Of a stretch of 64,000 bases of DNA, positions 50,447-59,288 are shown piece after piece. The stretch's first letter is position 1, and each line of letters opens with the position of its first letter. The notes beneath the pieces were generated by a model. The model did no database searches. It was not told where the DNA came from and was given only the letters and a program-made list of their open reading frames with translations. The stretch comes from JAVVEG01 sp041689205. GTDB taxonomy: Bacteria; Pseudomonadota; Gammaproteobacteria; Pseudomonadales; Pseudohongiellaceae. The stretch covers positions 1-64,000 of the forward strand of contig JBDNGQ010000209.1 of the NCBI GenBank assembly GCA_041689205.1, read 5' to 3'. The position numbers and the translations under genes are program-made.

Positions 50447-53305
50447 ATGCAGACAGATACTACCCATAACCCGCCAATTTCATCAGGCTCAAGCCAGTCC
50501 AGTAGCCAGCGTTCTTCAACAACTCCAGCAATTGCACCCGGACAGATCCGGGTTATCAAACGTAATGGCGCAGTAGTGCCTTACGATGAATCCAAGATCA
50601 TCGTGGCTATAACTAAAGCCTATCTGGCTGTTGAAGGAGGCACGGCAGCTGCGTCTTCAAGAGTGCACGAGACAGTGTCTAAAATGGGCGGACAAATCTC
50701 CGTCATTTTCAAACGGCGGATGCCTTCTGGCGGCACTATCCATATCGAAGATATTCAGGATCAGGTTGAATTAGCGTTGATGCGCACTGGCGAGCATAAA
50801 GTCGCACGCAGTTATGTTATCTATCGAGCTGATCATGCCCGTATGCGTGAATTACGGGTTCGTCAACAGGATACAACACAGTCTGAAATCATCGTCACTT
50901 ATGCTGACGGCAACCAGGGGCCACTGGATACTGTCCGGCTGCGAACCGTGATTGATGAGGCTTGCGAAGGCCTCGAGAATGTTTCGGCAGATGCAATCTA
51001 TGAAGAAACCATCAAGAACCTTTATCCAGGTGTGAAAATCGAAGACGTGCGCACCTCTTCAGTAATGACTGCCCGCACCATGGTAGAGAAAGATCCTAAT
51101 TATTCGTATGTAACCGCACGCCTGCTGCTCGATACCTTGCGCTCGGAAGCGCTGCAATTTCTTGGTCTCGGTGAAAGCGCCACGCAATCAGAGATGCATT
51201 ACCGTTATCCAACTGTGCTGCGTCCTTATATAGAAAAAGGTGTTGAGCTTGAATTGTTATCCCCACACCTGCTCGAATACGATCTGGATGTGCTGGGGGA
51301 AGCCATGCGCGCCGATCGCGACACGCAGTTTACCTATCTGGGGCTGCAGACCCTGTATGACCGCTATTTTATCCACAGCAATGACATTCGGTTCGAGCTG
51401 CCCCAGGTTTTCTATATGCGCGTCGCTATGGGGCTGGCAACTCAGGAAGAAAACCGTGAAGAACGGGCTATAGAATTCTACAACCTGATCTCCAGCTTTG
51501 ATTATATGGTTTCCACGCCGCAGCTGTTTAACTCCGGTACCCTGCGGCCACAACTGTCATCCTGCTTCCTGACCACGGTTCCTGATGACCTGCATGGTAT
51601 TTACAGTGCTATCAAAGACAATGCCATGCTGTCCAAATGGGCCGGTGGTCTGGGTAATGACTGGACACCGGTACGGGCACTGGGCGCGCATATAAAAGGC
51701 ACCAATGGCAGATCACAAGGTATCGTACCCTTCCTGAAAGTGGTGAACGATACAGCGGTTGCGGTAAACCAGGGCGGCAAACGCAAAGGCGCTGTCTGCT
51801 CCTATCTGGAAACCTGGCACCTGGACATCGAGGAATTCCTGGAATTACGCAAAAACACCGGTGATGACCGTCGTCGCGCCCATGATATGAATACCGCTAA
51901 CTGGATACCCGATCTGTTTATGAAGCGCGTATTTGAAGATGGGGAGTGGACTCTGTTCTCTCCAAATAATGTCCGCGAACTGCACGATCTGCACGGGCTG
52001 GCGTTTGAAGATGCCTATATGGAATACGAACGTAAAGCCGCGGCTGGTCAGGTCGAAATCTACAAGACCGTGCAGGCGAAAGATCTATGGCGCAAAATGC
52101 TGTCGATGCTGTTCGAAACCGGCCATCCGTGGATCACCTTCAAGGACGCGTGTAATGTGCGTTCACCGCAGCAACATGTGGGAACAATCCACTCGTCGAA
52201 TCTGTGTACTGAAATTACGCTAAATACCAGCAACGATGAAATAGCCGTATGTAATCTTGGTTCCATCAATCTGATCAATCATGTGACCGAAACCGGTCTT
52301 GATACTCAGAAGCTGGAAAAGTCCATCAAGACGGCTGTGCGCATGCTCGACAACGTCATCGATATTAACTACTACTCGGTGCCACAGGCGAAAACTTCGA
52401 ACCTGAAACACCGCCCTGTGGGCATGGGAATCATGGGATTCCAGGATGCTCTTTACATCCAGAAAATCCCTTATGCATCCGATGCAGCAGTTAAATTTGC
52501 TGACACCTCAATGGAGACGATCAGCTACTTTGCCATCAAGGCTTCGACTGATCTGGCTGAAGAGCGCGGCAGTTACCAGAGCTACACCGGCTCATTATGG
52601 GATCAGGGAATTCTGCCAATCGACTCGCTGAAAATGCTCAGTGAAGTTCGCGGTGATAAATACCTTGAAGTGAATATGGATCAGACTCTGAACTGGGAGA
52701 GCCTGCGTCAGCGGATAAAATCTGTCGGTATGCGCAACTCCAATGTACTGGCAATAGCGCCTACTGCGACCATTGCCAATATCACCGGCGTCTCACAGTC
52801 AATTGAACCCACCTACCAGAACCTGTATGTGAAATCCAATCTGTCCGGCGAGTTCACCGTGGTTAATCCTTATCTGGTCCGTGATCTAAAAGCGCTCGAT
52901 CTATGGGACAGCGTGATGGTCAATGACTTGAAATATTACAACGGCAGTGTGCAACAGATTGACCGGATACCTCAGCATCTTAAGGATCTGTATGCCACAG
53001 CCTTTGAAATTGAACCGCGCTGGCTGGTTGATGCGGCCAGTCGACGACAGAAATGGATAGATCAGGCGCAATCACTGAATCTATATATTGCTGGTGCCAA
53101 TGGCAAGAAACTCGATATCACTTATCGCATGGCCTGGCTGCGTGGACTCAAAACGACTTACTACCTGCGCTCTCTGGCAGCTACAACAACCGAGAAATCT
53201 ACCATCTCTGATCGAACATTGAATGCCGTTTCTAATCTGGAAGAAGCGGCCCCGGTGCCGCTGGCCTGTTCAATTGATGATCCGGATTGTGAAGCCTGTC
53301 AGTAG
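50447..53305 (+). CDS. nrdA: Class Ia ribonucleoside-diphosphate reductase, alpha subunit
   Basis: 952 residues. GGAGAGG precedes the ATG. After a Ser/Thr-rich N-terminus come two ATP-cone regions: IRVIKRNGAVVPYDESKII (about 35-125) and IIVTYADGNQGPLDTVRLRTVIDEA (about 147-235). Two cones are known in Pseudomonas NrdA. The catalytic barrel has QLSSCFLTT, NLCTEI and AVCNLGSINL with the active-site cysteines, and the C-terminus PDCEACQ carries the shuttle cysteine pair. It reduces NDPs to dNDPs, with allosteric control by ATP/dATP at the cone. nrdB follows after 55 bases containing short repeats. Confidence 0.96.
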   Translation: MQTDTTHNPPISSGSSQSSSQRSSTTPAIAPGQIRVIKRNGAVVPYDESKIIVAITKAYLAVEGGTAAASSRVHETVSKMGGQISVIFKRRMPSGGTIHIEDIQDQVELALMRTGEHKVARSYVIYRADHARMRELRVRQQDTTQSEIIVTYADGNQGPLDTVRLRTVIDEACEGLENVSADAIYEETIKNLYPGVKIEDVRTSSVMTARTMVEKDPNYSYVTARLLLDTLRSEALQFLGLGESATQSEMHYRYPTVLRPYIEKGVELELLSPHLLEYDLDVLGEAMRADRDTQFTYLGLQTLYDRYFIHSNDIRFELPQVFYMRVAMGLATQEENREERAIEFYNLISSFDYMVSTPQLFNSGTLRPQLSSCFLTTVPDDLHGIYSAIKDNAMLSKWAGGLGNDWTPVRALGAHIKGTNGRSQGIVPFLKVVNDTAVAVNQGGKRKGAVCSYLETWHLDIEEFLELRKNTGDDRRRAHDMNTANWIPDLFMKRVFEDGEWTLFSPNNVRELHDLHGLAFEDAYMEYERKAAAGQVEIYKTVQAKDLWRKMLSMLFETGHPWITFKDACNVRSPQQHVGTIHSSNLCTEITLNTSNDEIAVCNLGSINLINHVTETGLDTQKLEKSIKTAVRMLDNVIDINYYSVPQAKTSNLKHRPVGMGIMGFQDALYIQKIPYASDAAVKFADTSMETISYFAIKASTDLAEERGSYQSYTGSLWDQGILPIDSLKMLSEVRGDKYLEVNMDQTLNWESLRQRIKSVGMRNSNVLAIAPTATIANITGVSQSIEPTYQNLYVKSNLSGEFTVVNPYLVRDLKALDLWDSVMVNDLKYYNGSVQQIDRIPQHLKDLYATAFEIEPRWLVDAASRRQKWIDQAQSLNLYIAGANGKKLDITYRMAWLRGLKTTYYLRSLAATTTEKSTISDRTLNAVSNLEEAAPVPLACSIDDPDCEACQ

Positions 53306-53338
53306 AAGTCGGTCAGTAGAATCTGTCAGTAAATAGAA
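53297..53338 (+). repeat. Short tandem repeat after the nrdA stop
   Basis: Three imperfect copies of GTCAGTAGAA (two exact, the third interrupted by AA) with a period of about 14-15 bases. The first overlaps the nrdA stop codon (CAG TAG). It ends just before the nrdB ribosome-binding site. Confidence 0.7.
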
Positions 53339-53360
53339 CGAAGTTTTTCAGGAGGTAACC

Positions 53361-54692
53361 ATGATTTCATGGGAAGAGTTTAATCAGGACGAAGATATCA
53401 ACACCGGAAGCAGTGTTAAAAAAACTGCCCCTCCAAAAATGGAGCCGGTCCATGAACTGCAACAGCAGGCCGAGCGCAGTCTTGCTGATGCGATGGCCAC
53501 AGCCGAGCGCAGTCGTTCCGCAGAAGCCGTTGCCAATGGCACACAGCGCATTGCTCCACGTAACGAAGTAACGCGGGCAACCGAGGCTGTTAACAGTGAA
53601 ATTCTGCAGAGAGCAATCGATTCTCTGGAGGACCTGGATGTCAGTGCCGGAACTGAAGAGCTTGATGAGTCCGCTCAGCGTGTAACCGTTGATGATAAAC
53701 GCATGATTAACTGTCGTGCCGATCTCAATCAACTGGTGCCATTCAAGTATGACTGGGCCTGGCAGAAGTATCTTGATGGTTGTGCTAATCACTGGATGCC
53801 ACAGGAAATTAATATGAACGCGGATATCGCGTTATGGAAAAACCCTAATGGTCTGACTGCCGATGAACGTCTTATCGTAAAACGTAACCTCGGATTTTTC
53901 GCGACGGCAGACTCCCTGGTAGCCAATAATCTGGTGCTGGCGATTTATCGGCTGATCACCAATCCGGAATGTCGACAGTACATTTTGCGACAGGCTTTTG
54001 AAGAAGCGATTCACACCCATGCTTATCAGTATTGTATTGAGTCCCTGGGCATGGACGAAGGCGAAATTTTCAACATGTATCACGAAGTGCCTTCGGTTGC
54101 TAAAAAAGCATCCTGGGGGCTGAAGTATACCAAGAACCTTAATGATCCCAATTTTCAGACCGGCACGGTGGAAACCGATCAGGCTCTGCTCAAAAACCTG
54201 ATTGCGTTCTATTGCTGTCTGGAAGGAATATTCTTTTATTGTGGTTTTACTCAGATTCTCTCCATGGGCCGTCGTAATAAGATGACCGGCACCTCAGAGC
54301 AGTTCCAGTACATTTTACGTGATGAATCCATGCATCTGAATTTCGGCATCGATATGATCAATCAGATCAAGCTTGAGGATCCGCAGTTGTGGACTAACAA
54401 GATGAAGGAAGAAGCCACGCAGATGATTCTGCAGGCAACGCAACTGGAAATCGAATATGCACGGGACACCATGCCACGTGGCGTGCTCGGTATGAATGCA
54501 GTCATGATGGAAGAGTACCTGCAGTTTATCGCCAACCGTCGTCTTGTGCAGATTGGTCTGCCCGAACAGTTCAGAGGAGTGAAAAATCCCTTCCCGTGGA
54601 TGTCAGAAATCATGGATCTGCGTAAAGAAAAGAATTTCTTTGAAACCCGCGTCATTGAGTATCAGACAGGTGGTGCGCTGACCTGGGAATAA
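53361..54692 (+). CDS. nrdB: Class Ia ribonucleoside-diphosphate reductase, beta subunit
   Basis: 443 residues, with an N-terminal extension of about 110 variable, acidic residues before the ferritin-like core. AGGAGG precedes the ATG. Metal ligands are visible: ATADSLVANN (Asp), FEEAIHTHAYQY (Glu, His and the radical Tyr in the E-x2-H-x3-Y spacing of E. coli E115/H118/Y122), CLEGIFFYCGF (Glu) and RDESMHLNFG (Glu, His). The subunit generates the tyrosyl radical used by NrdA. The Tyr indicates a diiron-tyrosyl type and argues against the Phe-containing class Ic. Confidence 0.96.
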   Translation: MISWEEFNQDEDINTGSSVKKTAPPKMEPVHELQQQAERSLADAMATAERSRSAEAVANGTQRIAPRNEVTRATEAVNSEILQRAIDSLEDLDVSAGTEELDESAQRVTVDDKRMINCRADLNQLVPFKYDWAWQKYLDGCANHWMPQEINMNADIALWKNPNGLTADERLIVKRNLGFFATADSLVANNLVLAIYRLITNPECRQYILRQAFEEAIHTHAYQYCIESLGMDEGEIFNMYHEVPSVAKKASWGLKYTKNLNDPNFQTGTVETDQALLKNLIAFYCCLEGIFFYCGFTQILSMGRRNKMTGTSEQFQYILRDESMHLNFGIDMINQIKLEDPQLWTNKMKEEATQMILQATQLEIEYARDTMPRGVLGMNAVMMEEYLQFIANRRLVQIGLPEQFRGVKNPFPWMSEIMDLRKEKNFFETRVIEYQTGGALTWE

Positions 54693-54794
54693 TGTTAAGA
54701 GCTTTGCCTGGCGTATTGCTTTGGCCTGTTCAAGAACATCCTGGACAGGCCTTCGCAAGTGTGCTCCAGATGCACAGCATCTTGAGTAAAAACC

Positions 54795-55418
54795 ATGAGT
54801 ATGAAAAAAGGTGTTCTGGTTCTTGCTGCAGGCTTCAGCAGCCGCTTTGGTGGCAGCAAATTAAACGCAATCCTCGGTAATGGCAGCACTGTTCTGCAGC
54901 AGACTTTGCAGCATGTCAGTGCGGCCTCCGACAATATTTTGATTATCACCCGCAGCGAACTGATCGAGGATGGAATTTTGGATAGCGGTGTCTGTCACTC
55001 AGATTCACCGGGTCGCAATATAACTGCCGATCAAAAATCCGCGCTGCGCACGGTTTTGTGCGAAGACTCTCATCTGGGCATGGGGCAGACCCTGTCGTTT
55101 GGCATCAGTCAGATCCGTGACTGGGATGCCTGTCTGGTCTGTCTCGGCGACATGCCCTTCATCCGAACTTCCACATACCAACAACTGCTGGCGGTATTGC
55201 AGGCAGATAATATTGTGATTCCTGAGTACCAAGGTAAGACCGGCAACCCTGTTGGTTTTGGTAAATATTTTTTCGAGGAACTGCTGCACTTATCGGGTGA
55301 TACCGGTGGCCGTGAAATCATCCAGGCTTACCCACAGCAGGTGCTCAGGATTTCAGTCAGTGACGGCGCAATTCTAGAAGATATTGATACGCGTGCTGAC
55401 CTGCAGCGGTTACAGTAG
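54795..55418 (+). CDS. MobA/MocA-like NTP transferase
   Basis: 207 residues. The nucleotide-binding N-terminus is VLVLAAGFSSRFGGSKLNA, and the metal/NTP site is VCLGDMPFI; GNPVGFGKYFFEELLHLSGDTGGREII resembles MocA and the YgfJ/CoxI-linked proteins. MocA-type enzymes transfer CMP or GMP to molybdopterin. The G-x-GGSK variant agrees with MocA-like proteins. The gene is 102 bases after nrdB and is not next to a molybdoenzyme. The moaA and moaB genes lie about 27 kb away. The substrate is a prediction; a sugar or alditol-phosphate NTP transferase is an alternative. Confidence 0.75.
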   Translation: MSMKKGVLVLAAGFSSRFGGSKLNAILGNGSTVLQQTLQHVSAASDNILIITRSELIEDGILDSGVCHSDSPGRNITADQKSALRTVLCEDSHLGMGQTLSFGISQIRDWDACLVCLGDMPFIRTSTYQQLLAVLQADNIVIPEYQGKTGNPVGFGKYFFEELLHLSGDTGGREIIQAYPQQVLRISVSDGAILEDIDTRADLQRLQ

Positions 55419-55540
55419 TCATAAAGATTGCAATCCGAGGACCAGCGGTCATACAATCCGAAGAAAACCAGCCAGCATATATCGCCTCGCTGACTGAACC
55501 AGTCTCAAGAAATCACAGTGAAGGATTGATACCCTGGCTA

Positions 55541-56500
55541 ATGAAAGCTTTCCTAACCAGACATCTGCGTAGCTGCACCCTTTTGCACTTCGTGGAAAAA
55601 AGCAGACTGCTAAAAAACAGCTTCCTGAAAATCAGCAGCATACTGCTAGTACTGATGATTGGTCTTAGCAGTGCCAGCAGCATGGCCGACTTAAGCACCG
55701 CCATCAGCAGCATGGAGGATTCCAGTAACCCCCTGATGCTGATGAAAACCTCCAGAGGAGACGTTTATCTGGAGTTATTCCCAGCCGCTGCGCCCCGTAA
55801 TACCGCCAACTTCATTGCTCTGGCAGAGGCTACCGCCGAGCTCTCCCATCCCGAGACTGGAGAGCGCATCAGCGGCCATTATTACGATGGTTTATCCTTC
55901 CACAGAGTTCTGCCTGGTTATCTGATTCAGGCCGGTGCCCCTCTGAGTCCTGATCGAGCCGTGCCGAATTATCGTTTAAGGGATGAAATCAATGCCAGCG
56001 AGGCAGGCCTCAATCAGATCAAAATGCTGGAAGAAAGCAATAAACCCCATCCCTGGCTCAATATCCGCGATAAGGCCGATTTTGAACAACGCATACTGGT
56101 TCCACTTTACCAGCGCATCAATATCAATGATCCACTTGAACTGGCTGAACGGCAGTTTGAGGTACTAAATATGTTGCGCGAAATGACTTTACAGCAAGCT
56201 TACGAGAACCTGGGATACTCCTACAATGACACCCTGCCCTCACGCAGACCCACCCGTGGCAGTCTGATCATGGCCAGTTCCGGGCCCAACAGTATCAGTG
56301 CCGAATTCTTCATCCCTGTTGTCGATACGCCCTGGTTGACCGGAATCAGCACGGTTATAGGCAATGTCGTTGAAGGCATGGAGGTGGTAGACCGAATTCA
56401 TCAGCAATCAGCAAGTCGTCTCGCCAATCCACTGTCCATCACCACTATCTATGAAATACGTCAGGCGGCAGGTGCCTCCGTTAATAATAATGGTCAATAA
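55541..56500 (+). CDS. Exported cyclophilin-type isomerase with a central insertion
   Basis: 319 residues from the ATG at 55541; an in-frame TTG at 55526 also exists. A basic leader and a hydrophobic core (about 28-45, LKISSILLVLMIGLSSA) form a signal peptide or anchor. The cyclophilin domain starts at NPLMLMKTSRGDVYLELFP and includes LSFHRVLPGYLIQAG. About 75 residues are inserted between the NYRLRDEI strand and RGSLIMASSGPNSISAEFFIPVVD; this insertion looks helical (LAERQFEVLNMLREMTLQQAYENLG). The catalytic Arg is kept, but QFFI is EFFI and IQGG is IQAG, so activity may be altered. A periplasmic folding or structural role is likely. Confidence 0.8.
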   Translation: MKAFLTRHLRSCTLLHFVEKSRLLKNSFLKISSILLVLMIGLSSASSMADLSTAISSMEDSSNPLMLMKTSRGDVYLELFPAAAPRNTANFIALAEATAELSHPETGERISGHYYDGLSFHRVLPGYLIQAGAPLSPDRAVPNYRLRDEINASEAGLNQIKMLEESNKPHPWLNIRDKADFEQRILVPLYQRININDPLELAERQFEVLNMLREMTLQQAYENLGYSYNDTLPSRRPTRGSLIMASSGPNSISAEFFIPVVDTPWLTGISTVIGNVVEGMEVVDRIHQQSASRLANPLSITTIYEIRQAAGASVNNNGQ

Positions 56501-56565
56501 CAAGGCCAGAGCAAGTACCGCTCAAAGCAGCCAGATAAGATGATCACCAACAAGGAGTTCAGTCA

Positions 56566-56781
56566 GTGCCCAAAAAATCAACAGCAGCCAGAAAAGCCCC
56601 AAAGCGTAAAAGCACCAGCGTCCTCGCATTGAGCATCACGGTAGGAATTTTTCTCGGTATTGGTCTGGGAGCCTTAATGGACGCCTTGCTTGTGGTAATT
56701 ATCATCACCCTGACGGCCAGTGCGGCAATCGGATATTACATCGATAAAAAAAATGGCATCAGCTATCGTCGCAAGACTTGA
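56566..56781 (+). CDS. Small membrane protein of unknown function
   Basis: 71 residues starting with GTG at 56566; AAGGAG lies 9 bases upstream. The first 17 residues are very basic (PKKSTAARKAPKRKS). Two hydrophobic stretches, one glycine-rich (TVGIFLGIGLGALMDALL) and one Val/Ile-rich (VVIIITLTASAAIGYYI), are followed by a charged tail. The hairpin could be an inner-membrane protein. The Gly-rich helix is faintly like AtpZ/AtpI, but no identity is claimed. It follows the cyclophilin gene by 65 bases and converges with dinG. Confidence 0.6.
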   Translation: MPKKSTAARKAPKRKSTSVLALSITVGIFLGIGLGALMDALLVVIIITLTASAAIGYYIDKKNGISYRRKT

Positions 56782-56784
56782 GGC

Positions 56785-59022
56785 TTAGACCAGTGTCGTC
56801 TGAGTCTGTGGCTCAGGCGGGAAAATGTCGCGCCGATATGGCGGTAGTGAATTTAAAATTGCTTCTCCATAACGTTTGCTCACAACCCGCTCATCAAATA
56901 AGGTAATTCTGCCTGTATCGGTCTCACTGCGCAGCAAGCGGCCGCTCGCCTGCACCAGTCGAAACGCCGCTTCCGGAACCGATAAAGTCATAAACGGATT
57001 CTTGCCCTGCTGCTCCAGCCACTGTGCCAGAGTCGCTTCAATCGGATCATTTGGAACCGCAAACGGGATCTTGGCAATCAACACATGCATGCAGTACTTG
57101 CCCGGTAAATCGACGCCTTCGGCAAAACTGGCAAGACCAAAGATAATGCTGGGTTCGCCTTTATCAATGCGCTGCCGGTGAAACTTCAGTAACTGTGCTT
57201 TCTGATAATCATCCTGACATAGAATGATCTGACGCCACTCTTTATCGAGCCCCTCAAGCACCTCAAGCATTTGCCGCCGAGAACTGAATAGCATCAGAGC
57301 GGCTTCCTGTCGATTCAGCATTTTTGGAAGCAGGCGTACGATGGCAGCGGTGTGACGCACTGTATCGGCAGGATCGCAGTCCAGCTTTGGTATCACAAGG
57401 CAGGCGGCATTTTGATAATCAAACGGACTAATGATGCGATGGTATTGAGTGTGTGACGGTAATCCAGCGCGCATTCTAAGCACATCAAACTGTCCCAGTG
57501 CCGAAAGCGTTGCCGAGGTCAGCACCGCTCCGGCGCATACATCCCATAATTTTTCACTGAGCGTTTTAGCTGCCAGCACTGGACTGCATGACAAGGTAAT
57601 ATCGCTGACTCCTCCATAGTCACTCAGGCTCAGCCAGCGCGCCCAGGGTGCCTCAGTGGGCGGATCCGTTCTGGCAAAATGCAACCATAACTTCTGGTTC
57701 GCCTCAGCCCGGCTGGCCATCCCTCCTATCAATGGAAACCATTGCTCGGCATGTTGGCGCGCCTGCAAGCTCTCGCCTTCCTCCATCTCGCGCTTTAGAT
57801 CGCTACTGATACCCTGCATCAAGCTGCTCAACTGGCCAAAGCGATTATTAAAATCTGCACCCAGATCGCGGAACTCTTTGGGTACAACACCGAGTTGGAA
57901 TGCAAACTGTGGTGAGTTGTCGGCGCGCGAATCACGCCTGGCTTCAGGAGCAATAGACTGTGCCAACTGTTCAAACAAGGGCATCGAATCACTCAACACC
58001 CGCTCCAGACCCCGAAACAGATCATTAATCCGCAGTTGTTCGCGCTGAATGGTTGATCTGCTGCTTATTACTGTATCCGCAGCCAGTTTGCTCAGGGTTT
58101 TCGCAGATTGCTCCAGCCACTGAATGCTGCCGCGCAAACGCGTAAAACAGGCGAAGTGCTGATTACTCTTTAGAGGCAGATGGTGAGCTTCATCAAAAAT
58201 ATAAATCGTATCGGCGGGGTCGGGCAGGATGACACCGCCTCCCAGCGCCAGATCTGCCAGCACCAGATCATGATTAGCCACGATACAGTCAGCTTTCTGG
58301 ACCTCGTCGCGGGCCTGATAAAAACAACAGTTGGAATAGTTGCTGCATTTCTGCCCAGAGCACTGGCCGTGCTCTACAGTAACCGGAGCCCAATCACTGT
58401 CCATGATCAGATTTTCCCAGTCATCACGGTCACCATGCCACTGTCCGGCATTGAGTTTATGCAGCATATCTTCATACAGGGCCAGTCTATTGCTGTCCGG
58501 TGCGTCCAGCAGTTCACCGTACAAATCCGCCATCGCATTCTGACTGGCATTGCCCTGCATCAACAGGCCGAGCTTGGATAAACACAGATATCGACCGCGT
58601 CCTTTGGCCAGCGTGAAGCTAAAATCAAGTACACCCAGATCACAGTACGCCTTGATGTCAGGCAGATCTTTTAAAGTAACCTGCTCCTGCAGCGCGACGG
58701 TTGCCGTGGATAGAACTACTTTCTTACCCAGGGACTTCGCCAGCGGCAGTGTCCCTAACACATAAGCCAGAGTTTTACCCGTACCAGTGCCCGCTTCAAC
58801 AACACAAATCGGTCCTGCCGGACGCGGCTCAGCATCCGGATCTCCATCCCAATCCTGTCCGGAGTCGCCGCGCTCAGTCTTGCTCGCGGCAGGTATCACT
58901 GACAAAGAGCGCGCAATCTCCGCAATCATCTGCCGCTGTCCAACGCGGGGGCGCAGAGACTTTTCTGCAAGAATCTGCTTATATGCATGCTGAATAGTCT
59001 GTTTTACTTTTTCGGAAAGCAT
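56785..59022 (-). CDS. dinG: ATP-dependent DNA helicase DinG
   Basis: 745 residues from the ATG at 59022; an in-frame GTG four codons earlier is possible, but MLSEKVKQTIQHAYKQ fits the family start. Motifs in order are RVGQRQMIAEIA (Q-motif-like), VEAGTGTGKTLAYV (Walker A), GQCSGQKCSNYSNCCFYQARDE with the Fe-S cysteines, IFDEAHHL (DEAH), SATLSALGQF and QASGRLLRSETDTG (motif VI). DinG is a 5'-3' XPD-type helicase that acts on D-loops and R-loops, often under SOS control in E. coli. I found no clear LexA box in 59023-59288. Confidence 0.93.
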   Translation of the reverse strand: MLSEKVKQTIQHAYKQILAEKSLRPRVGQRQMIAEIARSLSVIPAASKTERGDSGQDWDGDPDAEPRPAGPICVVEAGTGTGKTLAYVLGTLPLAKSLGKKVVLSTATVALQEQVTLKDLPDIKAYCDLGVLDFSFTLAKGRGRYLCLSKLGLLMQGNASQNAMADLYGELLDAPDSNRLALYEDMLHKLNAGQWHGDRDDWENLIMDSDWAPVTVEHGQCSGQKCSNYSNCCFYQARDEVQKADCIVANHDLVLADLALGGGVILPDPADTIYIFDEAHHLPLKSNQHFACFTRLRGSIQWLEQSAKTLSKLAADTVISSRSTIQREQLRINDLFRGLERVLSDSMPLFEQLAQSIAPEARRDSRADNSPQFAFQLGVVPKEFRDLGADFNNRFGQLSSLMQGISSDLKREMEEGESLQARQHAEQWFPLIGGMASRAEANQKLWLHFARTDPPTEAPWARWLSLSDYGGVSDITLSCSPVLAAKTLSEKLWDVCAGAVLTSATLSALGQFDVLRMRAGLPSHTQYHRIISPFDYQNAACLVIPKLDCDPADTVRHTAAIVRLLPKMLNRQEAALMLFSSRRQMLEVLEGLDKEWRQIILCQDDYQKAQLLKFHRQRIDKGEPSIIFGLASFAEGVDLPGKYCMHVLIAKIPFAVPNDPIEATLAQWLEQQGKNPFMTLSVPEAAFRLVQASGRLLRSETDTGRITLFDERVVSKRYGEAILNSLPPYRRDIFPPEPQTQTTLV

Positions 59023-59288
59023 AGTGGCGGACACTTCGAATAAATTCAGGGAAAATAACGTGTCTATTTGCTTATTTTAAAGCAACGCGACTCATTGCTG
59101 TGATTATAGCACCTGTCTGATATGATACGCGGACGCAAAATTGAACCGCGAAATAGAACTGAACAAAAGAACTGAACAACAGAAAATCAATAGAAAAGAG
59201 TCCCGCAGGGGATGATTCATAAACCCTTACTGAAACCGTATCTGAATAACACGCAGCACGGAATAGAAGACTTAAGAGAAAGCTGTAC

